DNA of 64,000 nucleotides from Porphyromonas crevioricanis. GTDB lineage: Bacteria > Bacteroidota > Bacteroidia > Bacteroidales > Porphyromonadaceae. Both the position numbers and the translations under genes were made by a program. Below, in pieces: positions 45,002 through 52,379 of the stretch. Within the stretch, counting starts at the first letter, position 1. Every line of letters begins with the position of its first letter. The notes beneath the pieces are model-generated. The model had not been told where the DNA came from. It did no database searches and was given only the letters and a program-made list of their open reading frames with translations. The stretch is taken from contig NZ_FUXH01000001.1 in assembly GCF_900167225.1 (NCBI RefSeq), positions 1 through 64,000 on the forward strand, written 5' to 3'.

Positions 45002-46807
45002 ATGATTAAATACAGCCTTATATACGTGAGTGACTCAGCCGAAGCAATGGCTGGCTTGATCGCCTCGGAATTGCGGCCCGAAGCAGAGGTATTTCATTAC
45101 AAAGACCTTGACAACGAATCCATTGCCCGACTTTGGCGTGAACGTGCAGCCTTAATCTATTTAGGGGCCTGTGGGATAGCCATACGGCAGATTGCTCCCT
45201 ATGTGCAAGACAAACAGACAGACCCAGCGGTAATTTGTATAGATCACCGTGGCAAATCGGTGATCCCTCTACTTTCTGGGCACATTGGTGGAGCAAACGA
45301 TTTGGCTAAACGTTTGGCTCGTATCGTGGGCGGATATGCCGTATTGACAACCAAAAGCGATGTAGAGGATCTGTGGCCTCTGGATACACTGGATCGTTGT
45401 ATGGGGTGGGCTATGGAGCCTATTGAGCGCAAAGAGATGAATAGGCTCATTACACTCTTCGTCTCTCGCCGGCCTACTTTGCTTTATCTTGGTATCCGGG
45501 ATCGAGGTACAGACTATTTGGAGCGTACTGCTCCCGAGCATGTGCAGATACGAAGCGGAAAGATCGATTTTCAGCAGGAGAATGGCTACGAATTGATCAT
45601 TGCTGTTACTCCCGAAAAAATACAACTCCCACACGGAGTGCCTGCAATGGTCTTGCGTCCGAAGTGTTTACACTTGGGGTTTGGATGCAGACAGCAGGCC
45701 AATCCCGAGGGGATAGCCCCATTTATCGTCCATGCTCTTTCCGAAGCCGGCTATTCACCTTTGTCGGTCGCAACAGTCAATACGATAACACTCAAGCAAG
45801 ACGAACCTCTTTTGCCCACCTTGCTCAAAGCTTTCCCTAACAGTCACAAGCAGATCTTTTCGGCTGAGGAGTTGGAGGGTATCTCTGTGTCCAATCCTTC
45901 GGACAAAGTACGGGAGGTAACGGGTGTAGATAGTGTGAGTGAGAGTTGTGCCATAGCAGCCGGTAAAGGACGGTTACTGATCCCGAAGCAGAAAGGGGTA
46001 CTTACCGAGGGAAGCCATTTCACCTTTGCCTTGGCCGATGATTTGGATATGAGAAGAGAGGGCCATATTGAGATCGTAGGTGCTGGCCCGGGGGATCCTG
46101 ACTTGGTTTCGGTGCGTGGAAGGCAATTTTTGGAGCGTGCCGATCTTATTCTATATGCTGGCAGCTTGGTGCCGATAGCCCTAACAGAGTGTGCAAAAGA
46201 GGGATGTGTGGTGCGTAGCTCGGCCAACATGAATTTGGAAGAGCAGTTTGAGCTGATGTACCAACATTATCTCCGTGGTCATTTGATTGTTCGTTTGCAT
46301 ACGGGGGATCCTTGCATATACGGAGCTATTCAGGAGCAAATGGCCTACTTTGACCGTTTTGGCTTGAGCTACCATATTACACCGGGGATCTCCAGCTTTC
46401 AAGCTGCTGCAGCAGCTCTAAGGTCTCAGTTCACCATTCCCGAGGAAGTGCAGACAATCATACTTACCCGTGGCGAAGGGCGTACGCCTATGCCAGAGAA
46501 GGAGAAGTTGCATATGCTTGCCAAATCCCAAAGTACGATGTGTATTTTCCTCTCGGCCGGTATTGTCGAGGATGTGCAGAAAGAGTTGCTGATGGCTTAT
46601 CCTCCGGAAACGCCTGTGGCTGCCTGTTATAAACTGACTTGGCCGGACGAAAAAATCTACAGAGGGCGATTGGATCAATTGGCACACATTGTCAAGAGTA
46701 ACGGCCTTACCCTTACCACTATGCTTGTGGTTGGTAAAGCAATTGATAATAGAGCAGGCTTATCGCGCTTGTACGCCGATGAGTTCAAGCACCTTTTCCG
46801 GAAGTGA
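45002..46807 (+). CDS. CbiG-CbiF fusion: cobalt-precorrin-5A hydrolase and precorrin-4 C11-methyltransferase
   Basis: Two corrin-pathway enzymes in one polypeptide of 601 residues. The CbiG part (about 1-340) opens the delta-lactone ring of cobalt-precorrin-5A: YLGACGIAIRQIAPYVQDK, VIPLLSGHIGGANDLAKRLA and the C-terminal CbiG domain LGFGCRQQANPEGI. The CbiF/CobM part (about 350-600) methylates C11: EIVGAGPGDPDLVSVRGRQFL, LYAGSLVP, HTGDPCIYGAIQEQM, YHITPGISSFQAAAAAL. They catalyse consecutive steps, so channelling is plausible. ATG 45002 was chosen over a TTG at 44960 that overlaps the cbiET stop. Confidence 0.92.
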   Translation: MIKYSLIYVSDSAEAMAGLIASELRPEAEVFHYKDLDNESIARLWRERAALIYLGACGIAIRQIAPYVQDKQTDPAVICIDHRGKSVIPLLSGHIGGANDLAKRLARIVGGYAVLTTKSDVEDLWPLDTLDRCMGWAMEPIERKEMNRLITLFVSRRPTLLYLGIRDRGTDYLERTAPEHVQIRSGKIDFQQENGYELIIAVTPEKIQLPHGVPAMVLRPKCLHLGFGCRQQANPEGIAPFIVHALSEAGYSPLSVATVNTITLKQDEPLLPTLLKAFPNSHKQIFSAEELEGISVSNPSDKVREVTGVDSVSESCAIAAGKGRLLIPKQKGVLTEGSHFTFALADDLDMRREGHIEIVGAGPGDPDLVSVRGRQFLERADLILYAGSLVPIALTECAKEGCVVRSSANMNLEEQFELMYQHYLRGHLIVRLHTGDPCIYGAIQEQMAYFDRFGLSYHITPGISSFQAAAAALRSQFTIPEEVQTIILTRGEGRTPMPEKEKLHMLAKSQSTMCIFLSAGIVEDVQKELLMAYPPETPVAACYKLTWPDEKIYRGRLDQLAHIVKSNGLTLTTMLVVGKAIDNRAGLSRLYADEFKHLFRK

Positions 46808-46976
46808 CCTTCATACCACAATAAGAGACCATTGTTCAGATACTCAAAAGATTCCGAAACAGCTTTTTGACTGAAGTTCATAAGATGTAGCAATGAGCAA
46901 GAATTGAGGGAGTCGGGTAAGAAACTAAGTCCGAATGCCGATAATAACACGGCGAACACAATAACTATCTCAACAA

Positions 46977-47030
46977 AAAAGTCTGCCCCTGAAAACTGAC
47001 ATTTGTGGTCAATTTTAGGGGCAGACTTTT
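46977..47030 (+). terminator. Bidirectional terminator between cbiGF and fhs
   Basis: AAAAGTCTGCCCCT (46977-46990) and AGGGGCAGACTTTT (47017-47030) form a perfect 14-bp stem with A and T flanks on opposite sides, so it can terminate both convergent transcripts. Confidence 0.8.
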
Positions 47031-47104
47031 CAATTTAGGACTTTCGTCCTTGCAGCCGAGAGTGTGTGTTTACTCTGGTTCTTTTTGAGGCTGTTGCTCA
47101 GGCT

Positions 47105-47143
47105 CTAAAAGGCCTTTTAGTAGCCCTTGCCAAATTTGGCAAG
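47105..47143. repeat. Two adjacent perfect palindromes
   Basis: CTAAAAGGCCTTTTAG (47105-47120) and CTTGCCAAATTTGGCAAG (47126-47143) lie back to back just after the fhs stop. No spacer loop exists, so they look more like protein sites or cruciform sequence than intrinsic terminators. Confidence 0.55.
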
Positions 47144-47190
47144 CCTATGGCAGCAGACTCTCTTTCGAGATCTCTCTCTGAAAGAATGGA

Positions 47191-48861
47191 TCAGCTTAGA
47201 CCATCTATAAATCCGTCTACAACATCTATGTGTTCTGCCTGTGGTGTTTTGGGAAGCCCCGGCATACGCATGATCTCACCCATGATCACAACGATCATTT
47301 CAGCACCTCGATTAACAACGACATCTGCCACTTTCAGCTCGAAATCTCTCACATCGCCATAGCCCTTGGGATCAGCTGAGAAAGAATATTGCGTTTTGGC
47401 AATGCAAATAGGGTAGTGAGACATCCCAAGCTCTTCTATACGCTTGATTTTCTTCGTTGCCTTGCTGCTATAGGTTACGCCAGAGGCAGAGTAAATCGTC
47501 TTGGCTATGTGGTCTACCTTTGTCTGTATGTTTTCTTTCAGGTCGTAGGTATAGCGAAGAGGTTGGGAAGGGTTGTTCTCCACAGTCTCCACTACCAGCT
47601 TGGCCAAATCTATGGCACCGCTGCCTCCTTCTCCGAAAGCACTGTTAATTGCAAATCCCACTCCGAGACTTTTTTCGCAATGCTCACGTACCAGCTCAAT
47701 CTCTTCCTCCGTATCGGTGGCGAAACGGTTGAATGCAATGACTACAGATTGCCCAAATCGTTTTAGGTTGGAGATGTGTCTGTCGAGATTTTTCAATCCT
47801 CGGCGTACTCCTTCGGGGTTGGGTTCTTTGATTGCTTGTTCGGGTACATCTCCGTGCATCTTCAGACCTCCGAGGGTTGCTACAATGACTGTCAGCGAGG
47901 GATTTAGTCCTGCATGGCGACATTTGATATTGTAGAATTTTTCAGCACCCAAATCTGCACCGAAACCAGCTTCCGTGATAGCGTACTCCCCGGTCGTAAG
48001 TGCCATTTTGGTAGCAATGATAGAGTTGCAGCCATGGGCAATGTTGGCGAATGGTCCTCCGTGTACAAAAGCTGGCCCATGCTCGATGGTTTGCACCAGA
48101 TTAGGCTTGATGGCATCATACAGGAGAGCTGTGATAGCTCCCGCAATACCCAAATCTTTCACTGTGAAAGGATCTCCCTTACGCGTGTATCCCAGGAGGA
48201 TTTTCTCTATGCGTCGGCGCAGGTCATCGAAGTCCGAAGCAAGGCAAAGAATAGCCATAATTTCGGAAGCTGCGGTGATGTCGAAACCGGCTTCTCTGGG
48301 GATGCCGTTGGAGAGGCCTCCCAAGCCTGTTACGATGTTGCGCAACGAACGGTCATTGACATCCAACACTCTCTTCCAGAGTACCTCAGACAGACCATCG
48401 CAAGTATTACGGTTTTGGTAGATGTAATTGTCCAGCAAGGCGGAGATCATGTTGTGGGCAGAGGTAATTGCGTGGAAGTCTCCAGTGAAGTGGAGGTTGA
48501 TTTTCTCCATTGGCAATACCTGTGCATAGCCTCCCCCGGCAGCCCCCCCTTTCATACCAAAGCAGGGACCGAGAGAGGGCTCTCGGAGAGCCACTGTGGC
48601 TGTCTTTCCTATTTGGCGGAGTCCCAAAGCCAAGCCGATGGATACGGTTGTTTTACCGATACCGGCTTTGGTAGGCGTGATAGCTGTCACCAATATGAGG
48701 TGATTTTTACGCACCTTCTCTTCATCGATTTCTGATAGAGGGACCTTGGCTACAAAACGCCCGTATGGCTCAATTGTTTCTGTATTGAGTCCGGCTTTTT
48801 CTGCTATTTCAGTGATAGGTTTTAGCTCAGCTTCGCGAGCGATCTGAATATCCGATTTCAT
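47191..48861 (-). CDS. fhs: Formate-tetrahydrofolate ligase
   Basis: Makes 10-formyltetrahydrofolate from formate, THF and ATP, feeding one-carbon metabolism. At 556 residues it is of normal length. The P-loop region [20 protein letters not shown] lies near residues 55-75 and is followed by [22 protein letters not shown]; the signature [23 protein letters not shown] is at about 118-140. It is a single gene with its own -7 element about 100 bp upstream, divergent from the porin-like gene at 49121 and convergent with the cobalamin genes. Confidence 0.97.
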   Translation of the reverse strand: MKSDIQIAREAELKPITEIAEKAGLNTETIEPYGRFVAKVPLSEIDEEKVRKNHLILVTAITPTKAGIGKTTVSIGLALGLRQIGKTATVALREPSLGPCFGMKGGAAGGGYAQVLPMEKINLHFTGDFHAITSAHNMISALLDNYIYQNRNTCDGLSEVLWKRVLDVNDRSLRNIVTGLGGLSNGIPREAGFDITAASEIMAILCLASDFDDLRRRIEKILLGYTRKGDPFTVKDLGIAGAITALLYDAIKPNLVQTIEHGPAFVHGGPFANIAHGCNSIIATKMALTTGEYAITEAGFGADLGAEKFYNIKCRHAGLNPSLTVIVATLGGLKMHGDVPEQAIKEPNPEGVRRGLKNLDRHISNLKRFGQSVVIAFNRFATDTEEEIELVREHCEKSLGVGFAINSAFGEGGSGAIDLAKLVVETVENNPSQPLRYTYDLKENIQTKVDHIAKTIYSASGVTYSSKATKKIKRIEELGMSHYPICIAKTQYSFSADPKGYGDVRDFELKVADVVVNRGAEMIVVIMGEIMRMPGLPKTPQAEHIDVVDGFIDGLS

Positions 48862-48958
48862 TTTCTTAGATCTATTGAGGGCTTTTATGTTGTTGCTCTA
48901 AACTAAAGAAGGAAGTCTTGCGACAGAGCAATATCTCTCTGTGAATCTGTTCCTTTCT

Positions 48959-48966
48959 CAAAGGTA
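48959..48966 (-). promoter_or_regulatory. -7 element of fhs
   Basis: TACCTTTG on the minus strand, 97 bp before the fhs ATG, giving a leader of about 90 nt. No clear -33 partner. Confidence 0.4.
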
Positions 48967-49004
48967 TAATCATATTAGCCCCTTCTTTGTTTTGAGTTTG
49001 TTGT

Positions 49005-49034
49005 TTTGCTCCCAAAAAACATTGTTTATTTTTG
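49005..49034 (+). promoter_or_regulatory. Promoter of the porin-like gene
   Basis: TTTG (49005-49008), 18-bp spacer, TATTTTTG (49027-49034): one of the best matches to the Bacteroidetes -33/-7 consensus in the window, 86 bp before the ATG at 49121. Confidence 0.6.
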
Positions 49035-49120
49035 TTCGGAGAGGGTTCTTTTAGGGAAGAATGAAGGGTGAAAACGCTGAAGATTCGATCCGAGAGCATC
49101 CTCCATTTTAGCAATACTTT

Positions 49121-50386
49121 ATGAGAACGAAGAAATTAGCCAAACTGATTGCAATACTGCCATTGACAGCTCTGATGGCCTCTCCCGTTTCTTTTGCTCA
49201 AGGCCGGGGAGCCGTGGCAGATACTTCTATCATCCAACTTCACGGATATGTTCAGACCGATATTCAAGGGGGGGAGCGAGATGCAACATTGGATGTCGGA
49301 AAGCCTAACAAGAACGCGGAGAAGTTATTTGGGCGTATGGGGATCAGGCGAGGGTATTTTACTCTATCGGCCAGACATCCCAAATACCGAGATTGGTCTG
49401 CGGTGGGTACTGTCGATATAAATGATAGAGGAGTTTTTCCTTTTCAGGCTTATGTGAATTATCTGCACCAGTTCGATATTAGTGATACCGAACTTAGTTT
49501 GCTGGAGATTGGAGGGAAAGCTGGTCTGGACATCCCTTCTTTTGGCTTGGAAGAAAGAGAGACTTCGGATCAAAGACTCAGTCCGGAGCGAGCTGCCTAT
49601 ATATCGAATATGTATCCTGATGTCGTTGATTTGGGAGTTGGTATGCATTTCGGTATTGGTTTCGGTGGCTATACGCCAACCTATCTGCAACACTCCTTCG
49701 GCCTTGATATTCAGGCTTTGTCGGGCAATGGGCTTGGCAAGATGCGTAAGGATGTACCGGATGTTTTGTTCGATCTTCGGCATTCGATGAGTAATATCTA
49801 TTTGGACATCCTGTATGGAGCTTCCTACTATTGGGGATATGTACCTCAAGGGAATGAGCTAGATAAGAAAGTGCGTCGGGATTATCTCTCTGTTTTTGCG
49901 CGTTTTGGTTTCAGTACCGTACTCGGTTATACTCGCCTGAGTGCCGAATATATCTCCGGCAATCAGCCGGGAAAACGGCAGCTCTCCCATGTAGTAGGGC
50001 AAAAGATCGGAGATAAGGAGTACTACGATGATAAGGCGATATTCTCCAGAGGCTTCCAAGGAGCAATGGGAGAGGTCTCTCACCGATTTTATTTTGCTCC
50101 TATCGGCTTGCTATACAAATACTATTACTACAACAAAAGAGATCTCATTACCAATGATAAGGAACTGTGGCAGATGTATCTCGATCAGTTTTTAGCCTCA
50201 CCCGAGGCTGACGGCAAAGAGCAGGTCCATGGTTTTGGTTTGCAACTATTCCTTCTGGATGATGCACTGCGCCTGACTGCTTATTACGAAATGCCTCATA
50301 GCGAACGAGTGCCCAATCCAAAACATCCTCTCTATCGTGATCCGTCCGACGATAAACTCACATTGCGACTACAATATCGTTTCTAA
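49121..50386 (+). CDS. Porin-like outer-membrane beta-barrel protein
   Basis: A 421-residue outer-membrane protein: signal peptide 1-26 (LTALMASPVSFAQG), then HGYVQTDIQGG, a typical first barrel strand, and alternating amphipathic strands to a terminal Phe (KLTLRLQYRF). The arrangement resembles phosphate-selective porin O/P-type proteins of Bacteroidetes. Substrate unknown. It lies 21 bp before the SIMPL-domain gene, and both probably share the promoter at 49005. Confidence 0.75.
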   Translation: MRTKKLAKLIAILPLTALMASPVSFAQGRGAVADTSIIQLHGYVQTDIQGGERDATLDVGKPNKNAEKLFGRMGIRRGYFTLSARHPKYRDWSAVGTVDINDRGVFPFQAYVNYLHQFDISDTELSLLEIGGKAGLDIPSFGLEERETSDQRLSPERAAYISNMYPDVVDLGVGMHFGIGFGGYTPTYLQHSFGLDIQALSGNGLGKMRKDVPDVLFDLRHSMSNIYLDILYGASYYWGYVPQGNELDKKVRRDYLSVFARFGFSTVLGYTRLSAEYISGNQPGKRQLSHVVGQKIGDKEYYDDKAIFSRGFQGAMGEVSHRFYFAPIGLLYKYYYYNKRDLITNDKELWQMYLDQFLASPEADGKEQVHGFGLQLFLLDDALRLTAYYEMPHSERVPNPKHPLYRDPSDDKLTLRLQYRF

Positions 50387-50407
50387 CTCAAATCAATAAC
50401 AAACAAA

Positions 50408-51136
50408 ATGCAGAAGAGTAATATCATTACAGCTGTCATCGTGGGGATTGCTTTTGTCGTTGGCCTCGGTGCTTTGGCTAATGGTGTAGGCAAGGTAAGA
50501 CGCTCTCCCGAGCCCCTTATCAATGTAACGGGGATGGCCGAACGCAATTTTACGAGTGATTTGGCTGTATGGAGTGCCAGATATGAAGTGATGAGGTTTG
50601 ATATGCAACAGGCATTTGCCGATCTTGCTGGAAAGAGAGCTCAGGTGAAGAAATTTCTCCAAAGCAAAGGTATAGCGGAGGATAAGGTCGAGTATAGCTC
50701 TGTGAGTATTGATCGGAGATACGACAAGGAGGGTTATTGTGATCAGAAAGTTTTTGTTGGCTTTGCTCTCTCTCAGAGTATCACTATTACGTCTAATAAT
50801 ATCGAAGAGGTGGAAAACCTCTCTCGCTCTATCACGGAGCTTATCAATGAGGGAGTTGAGATTTATTCCGAAAGTCCCCAATTCTACTACACCAAGCTCA
50901 ATCAGCTTAAAATAGAGATGCTCAAAGCAGCATCGGAAGATGCCTACAACAGGGCAGCTGTGGTAGCCGAGGGAGGCAAAGGATCTTTGGGTAAGTTGGT
51001 GAAGTCGGATGTGGGAGTATTCCAGATCGTGGGGCTTAACTCCAACGAAGATTACAGCTGGGGTGGCTCGTTCAATACATCAAGCAAGGAAAAGACGGCT
51101 TCGGTCACTGTCCGCTCTTCTTATAGAGTGAAATAA
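50408..51136 (+). CDS. SIMPL domain (DUF541) periplasmic protein
   Basis: A 242-residue protein with one N-terminal hydrophobic segment (IITAVIVGIAFVVGLGALANG) followed by a SIMPL/DUF541 domain: VTGMAERNFTSDLAVWSARY near residues 38-57, and YNRAAVVAEGGKGSLGKLVKSDVGVFQI near 180-205. SIMPL proteins such as BP26/Omp28 of Brucella form periplasmic channel-like oligomers of unclear role. It ends the porin-like operon, followed by a strong terminator. Confidence 0.88.
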   Translation: MQKSNIITAVIVGIAFVVGLGALANGVGKVRRSPEPLINVTGMAERNFTSDLAVWSARYEVMRFDMQQAFADLAGKRAQVKKFLQSKGIAEDKVEYSSVSIDRRYDKEGYCDQKVFVGFALSQSITITSNNIEEVENLSRSITELINEGVEIYSESPQFYYTKLNQLKIEMLKAASEDAYNRAAVVAEGGKGSLGKLVKSDVGVFQIVGLNSNEDYSWGGSFNTSSKEKTASVTVRSSYRVK

Positions 51137-51235
51137 AAAGTAGAGGGTAATCAGATTGTTCTATTCAACCTCTGTCCGAGGAGATGTCATTTTACTAACT
51201 CGTGTAAAGGTTTTCCAATAGGCAGGAGCTCCTCC

Positions 51236-51290
51236 AAAAAGAAAGTCACCCGATCTGGCAAACTCCAGATCGGGTGACTTTCTTTTTTTT
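51236..51290. terminator. Long bidirectional terminator
   Basis: A 23-bp perfect stem (51236-51258 with 51265-51287), loop CAAACT, A-run on the left and T-run on the right. It lies between convergent SIMPL and rubredoxin genes and can terminate both. Confidence 0.9.
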
Positions 51291-51304
51291 AGTGCAATCC
51301 GATA

Positions 51305-51469
51305 TTACCCTTTGTGAACTTCAAAATCGTCCTTGGTTGCACCACAAACTGGGCAAGACCAATCATCAGGAATATCTTCGAAAGCAGTACCCGGTGCTAT
51401 TCCTCCATCCGGATCCCCTACTGCAGGATCGTAAACCCAATCGCATAGTGTGCAAATGTACTTTCTCAT
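51305..51469 (-). CDS. Rubredoxin
   Basis: A 54-residue one-iron electron carrier. The Fe(Cys)4 site is formed by [12 protein letters not shown] (Cys6 and Cys9) and [12 protein letters not shown] (Cys39 and Cys42). The ATG at 51469 gives MRKYICTLC; the longer frame starting at 51550 begins inside the promoter and was rejected. In anaerobes rubredoxin commonly supplies electrons to oxygen or peroxide reductases such as rubrerythrin. Single gene with its own promoter. Confidence 0.96.
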   Translation of the reverse strand: MRKYICTLCDWVYDPAVGDPDGGIAPGTAFEDIPDDWSCPVCGATKDDFEVHKG

Positions 51470-51547
51470 TGCTGTTTCTAATTTTACTGTAAGTGATAAA
51501 TATGTAACTCCTAAAGGAAAATCAACCTGTCGGTCTTTTGCAGAACA

Positions 51548-51555
51548 CAAAGGTA
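51548..51555 (-). promoter_or_regulatory. -7 element of rubredoxin
   Basis: TACCTTTG on the minus strand, 78 bp before the rubredoxin ATG. It decides the start by excluding the frame that begins at 51550. Confidence 0.5.
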
Positions 51556-51606
51556 TGGATATTGTTCATTCGCTTCAAGCATAAGGTCTCTCCGGATACA
51601 AAAAAT

Positions 51607-51635
51607 AAGCCCTGACCATCTGCCGGTCAGGGCTT
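51607..51635 (-). terminator. Terminator of the superoxide dismutase gene
   Basis: AAGCCCTGACC and GGTCAGGGCTT form an 11-bp perfect stem with a 7-nt loop; on the minus strand it is followed by ATTTTTT. Confidence 0.85.
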
Positions 51636-51645
51636 GAGGGAGTGT

Positions 51646-52296
51646 TTAGAGCTGATAACGAAGCTCTACCACTTGCCAATCTATAATTCGCCACACTTCA
51701 TCAAGATGCTTACCTCTGTCGTTGGTGTAATCCAAGTAGTAGGCATGTTCCCACAAGTCTATCCCCATGAGAGGCGTCAAACCTCTACGCACGGGGTTGT
51801 TTCCATTGGCCTCGGTTACAATTGAGAGGTTTCCTTTCTCGTCCGAAGAAAGCCAAGCCCATCCGGAGCCGAATACTCCCATGGCTGCCTGCTTAAACTC
51901 CTTTTGGAAGGCTTCGAAAGATCCCCACTGTGCTGTTATTCGTTCACCGAGTTTTCCTTGTGGCATACCTCCTCCTTTGGGAGAGAATTGCTCGAAGTAG
52001 AGGTTGTGATTAAGCAATTGCCCTGCATTGTCTGCAATGCTACCTGTTGCATATTTGGCTATCATCCGAACATCAGATACGGAAGCGAATGGAGTACCTT
52101 GGATCAGCTTGTTCAGCTTTTTGACATAGCCGGCAAGATGTTTGCCATGATGCAATTCCACAGTTTGTTTGCTGATTACCGGCTCCAACGCATCTGTTGC
52201 ATACGGCAATTTCATTAGTTGGAACTGAGCTGAAGCGGAGGAAAAGGAGGCCAGCACAAAGACTGTGGCCATGAGTAGGTGTTTTAGTCTATTCAT
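51646..52296 (-). CDS. Exported Fe/Mn superoxide dismutase
   Basis: Dismutes superoxide. The 216-residue protein has all metal ligands of the Fe/Mn family: His49 (ELHHGKH), His97 (LLNHNLYF), Asp180 and His184 (IDLWEHAYY). Gln93, four residues before His97, is the Fe-type or cambialistic arrangement. Unusually, residues 1-23 form a good Sec signal peptide (LLMATVFVLASFSSASA), so the enzyme should act in the periplasm or be secreted, unlike the cytosolic 191-residue Sod of P. gingivalis that I recall. Single gene with its own terminator. Function sure; location inferred. Confidence 0.93.
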   Translation of the reverse strand: MNRLKHLLMATVFVLASFSSASAQFQLMKLPYATDALEPVISKQTVELHHGKHLAGYVKKLNKLIQGTPFASVSDVRMIAKYATGSIADNAGQLLNHNLYFEQFSPKGGGMPQGKLGERITAQWGSFEAFQKEFKQAAMGVFGSGWAWLSSDEKGNLSIVTEANGNNPVRRGLTPLMGIDLWEHAYYLDYTNDRGKHLDEVWRIIDWQVVELRYQL

Positions 52297-52379
52297 TTAT
52301 GTATCAGTTAAGGTATTAGAAATATGATTCCAACACATTAACCGGAACGATGTGCAAAATGTTTAGCAAAGGCCTTTAT

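Noticed and set aside
46977-47030. Perfect inverted repeat as a MITE
   Set aside because: Its A/T flanks and position between convergent genes fit a bidirectional terminator better, and no second copy is present in the window.
51470-51550. Longer rubredoxin start
   Set aside because: The extra 27 residues begin within the TACCTTTG promoter element, and rubredoxins are normally about 54 residues.
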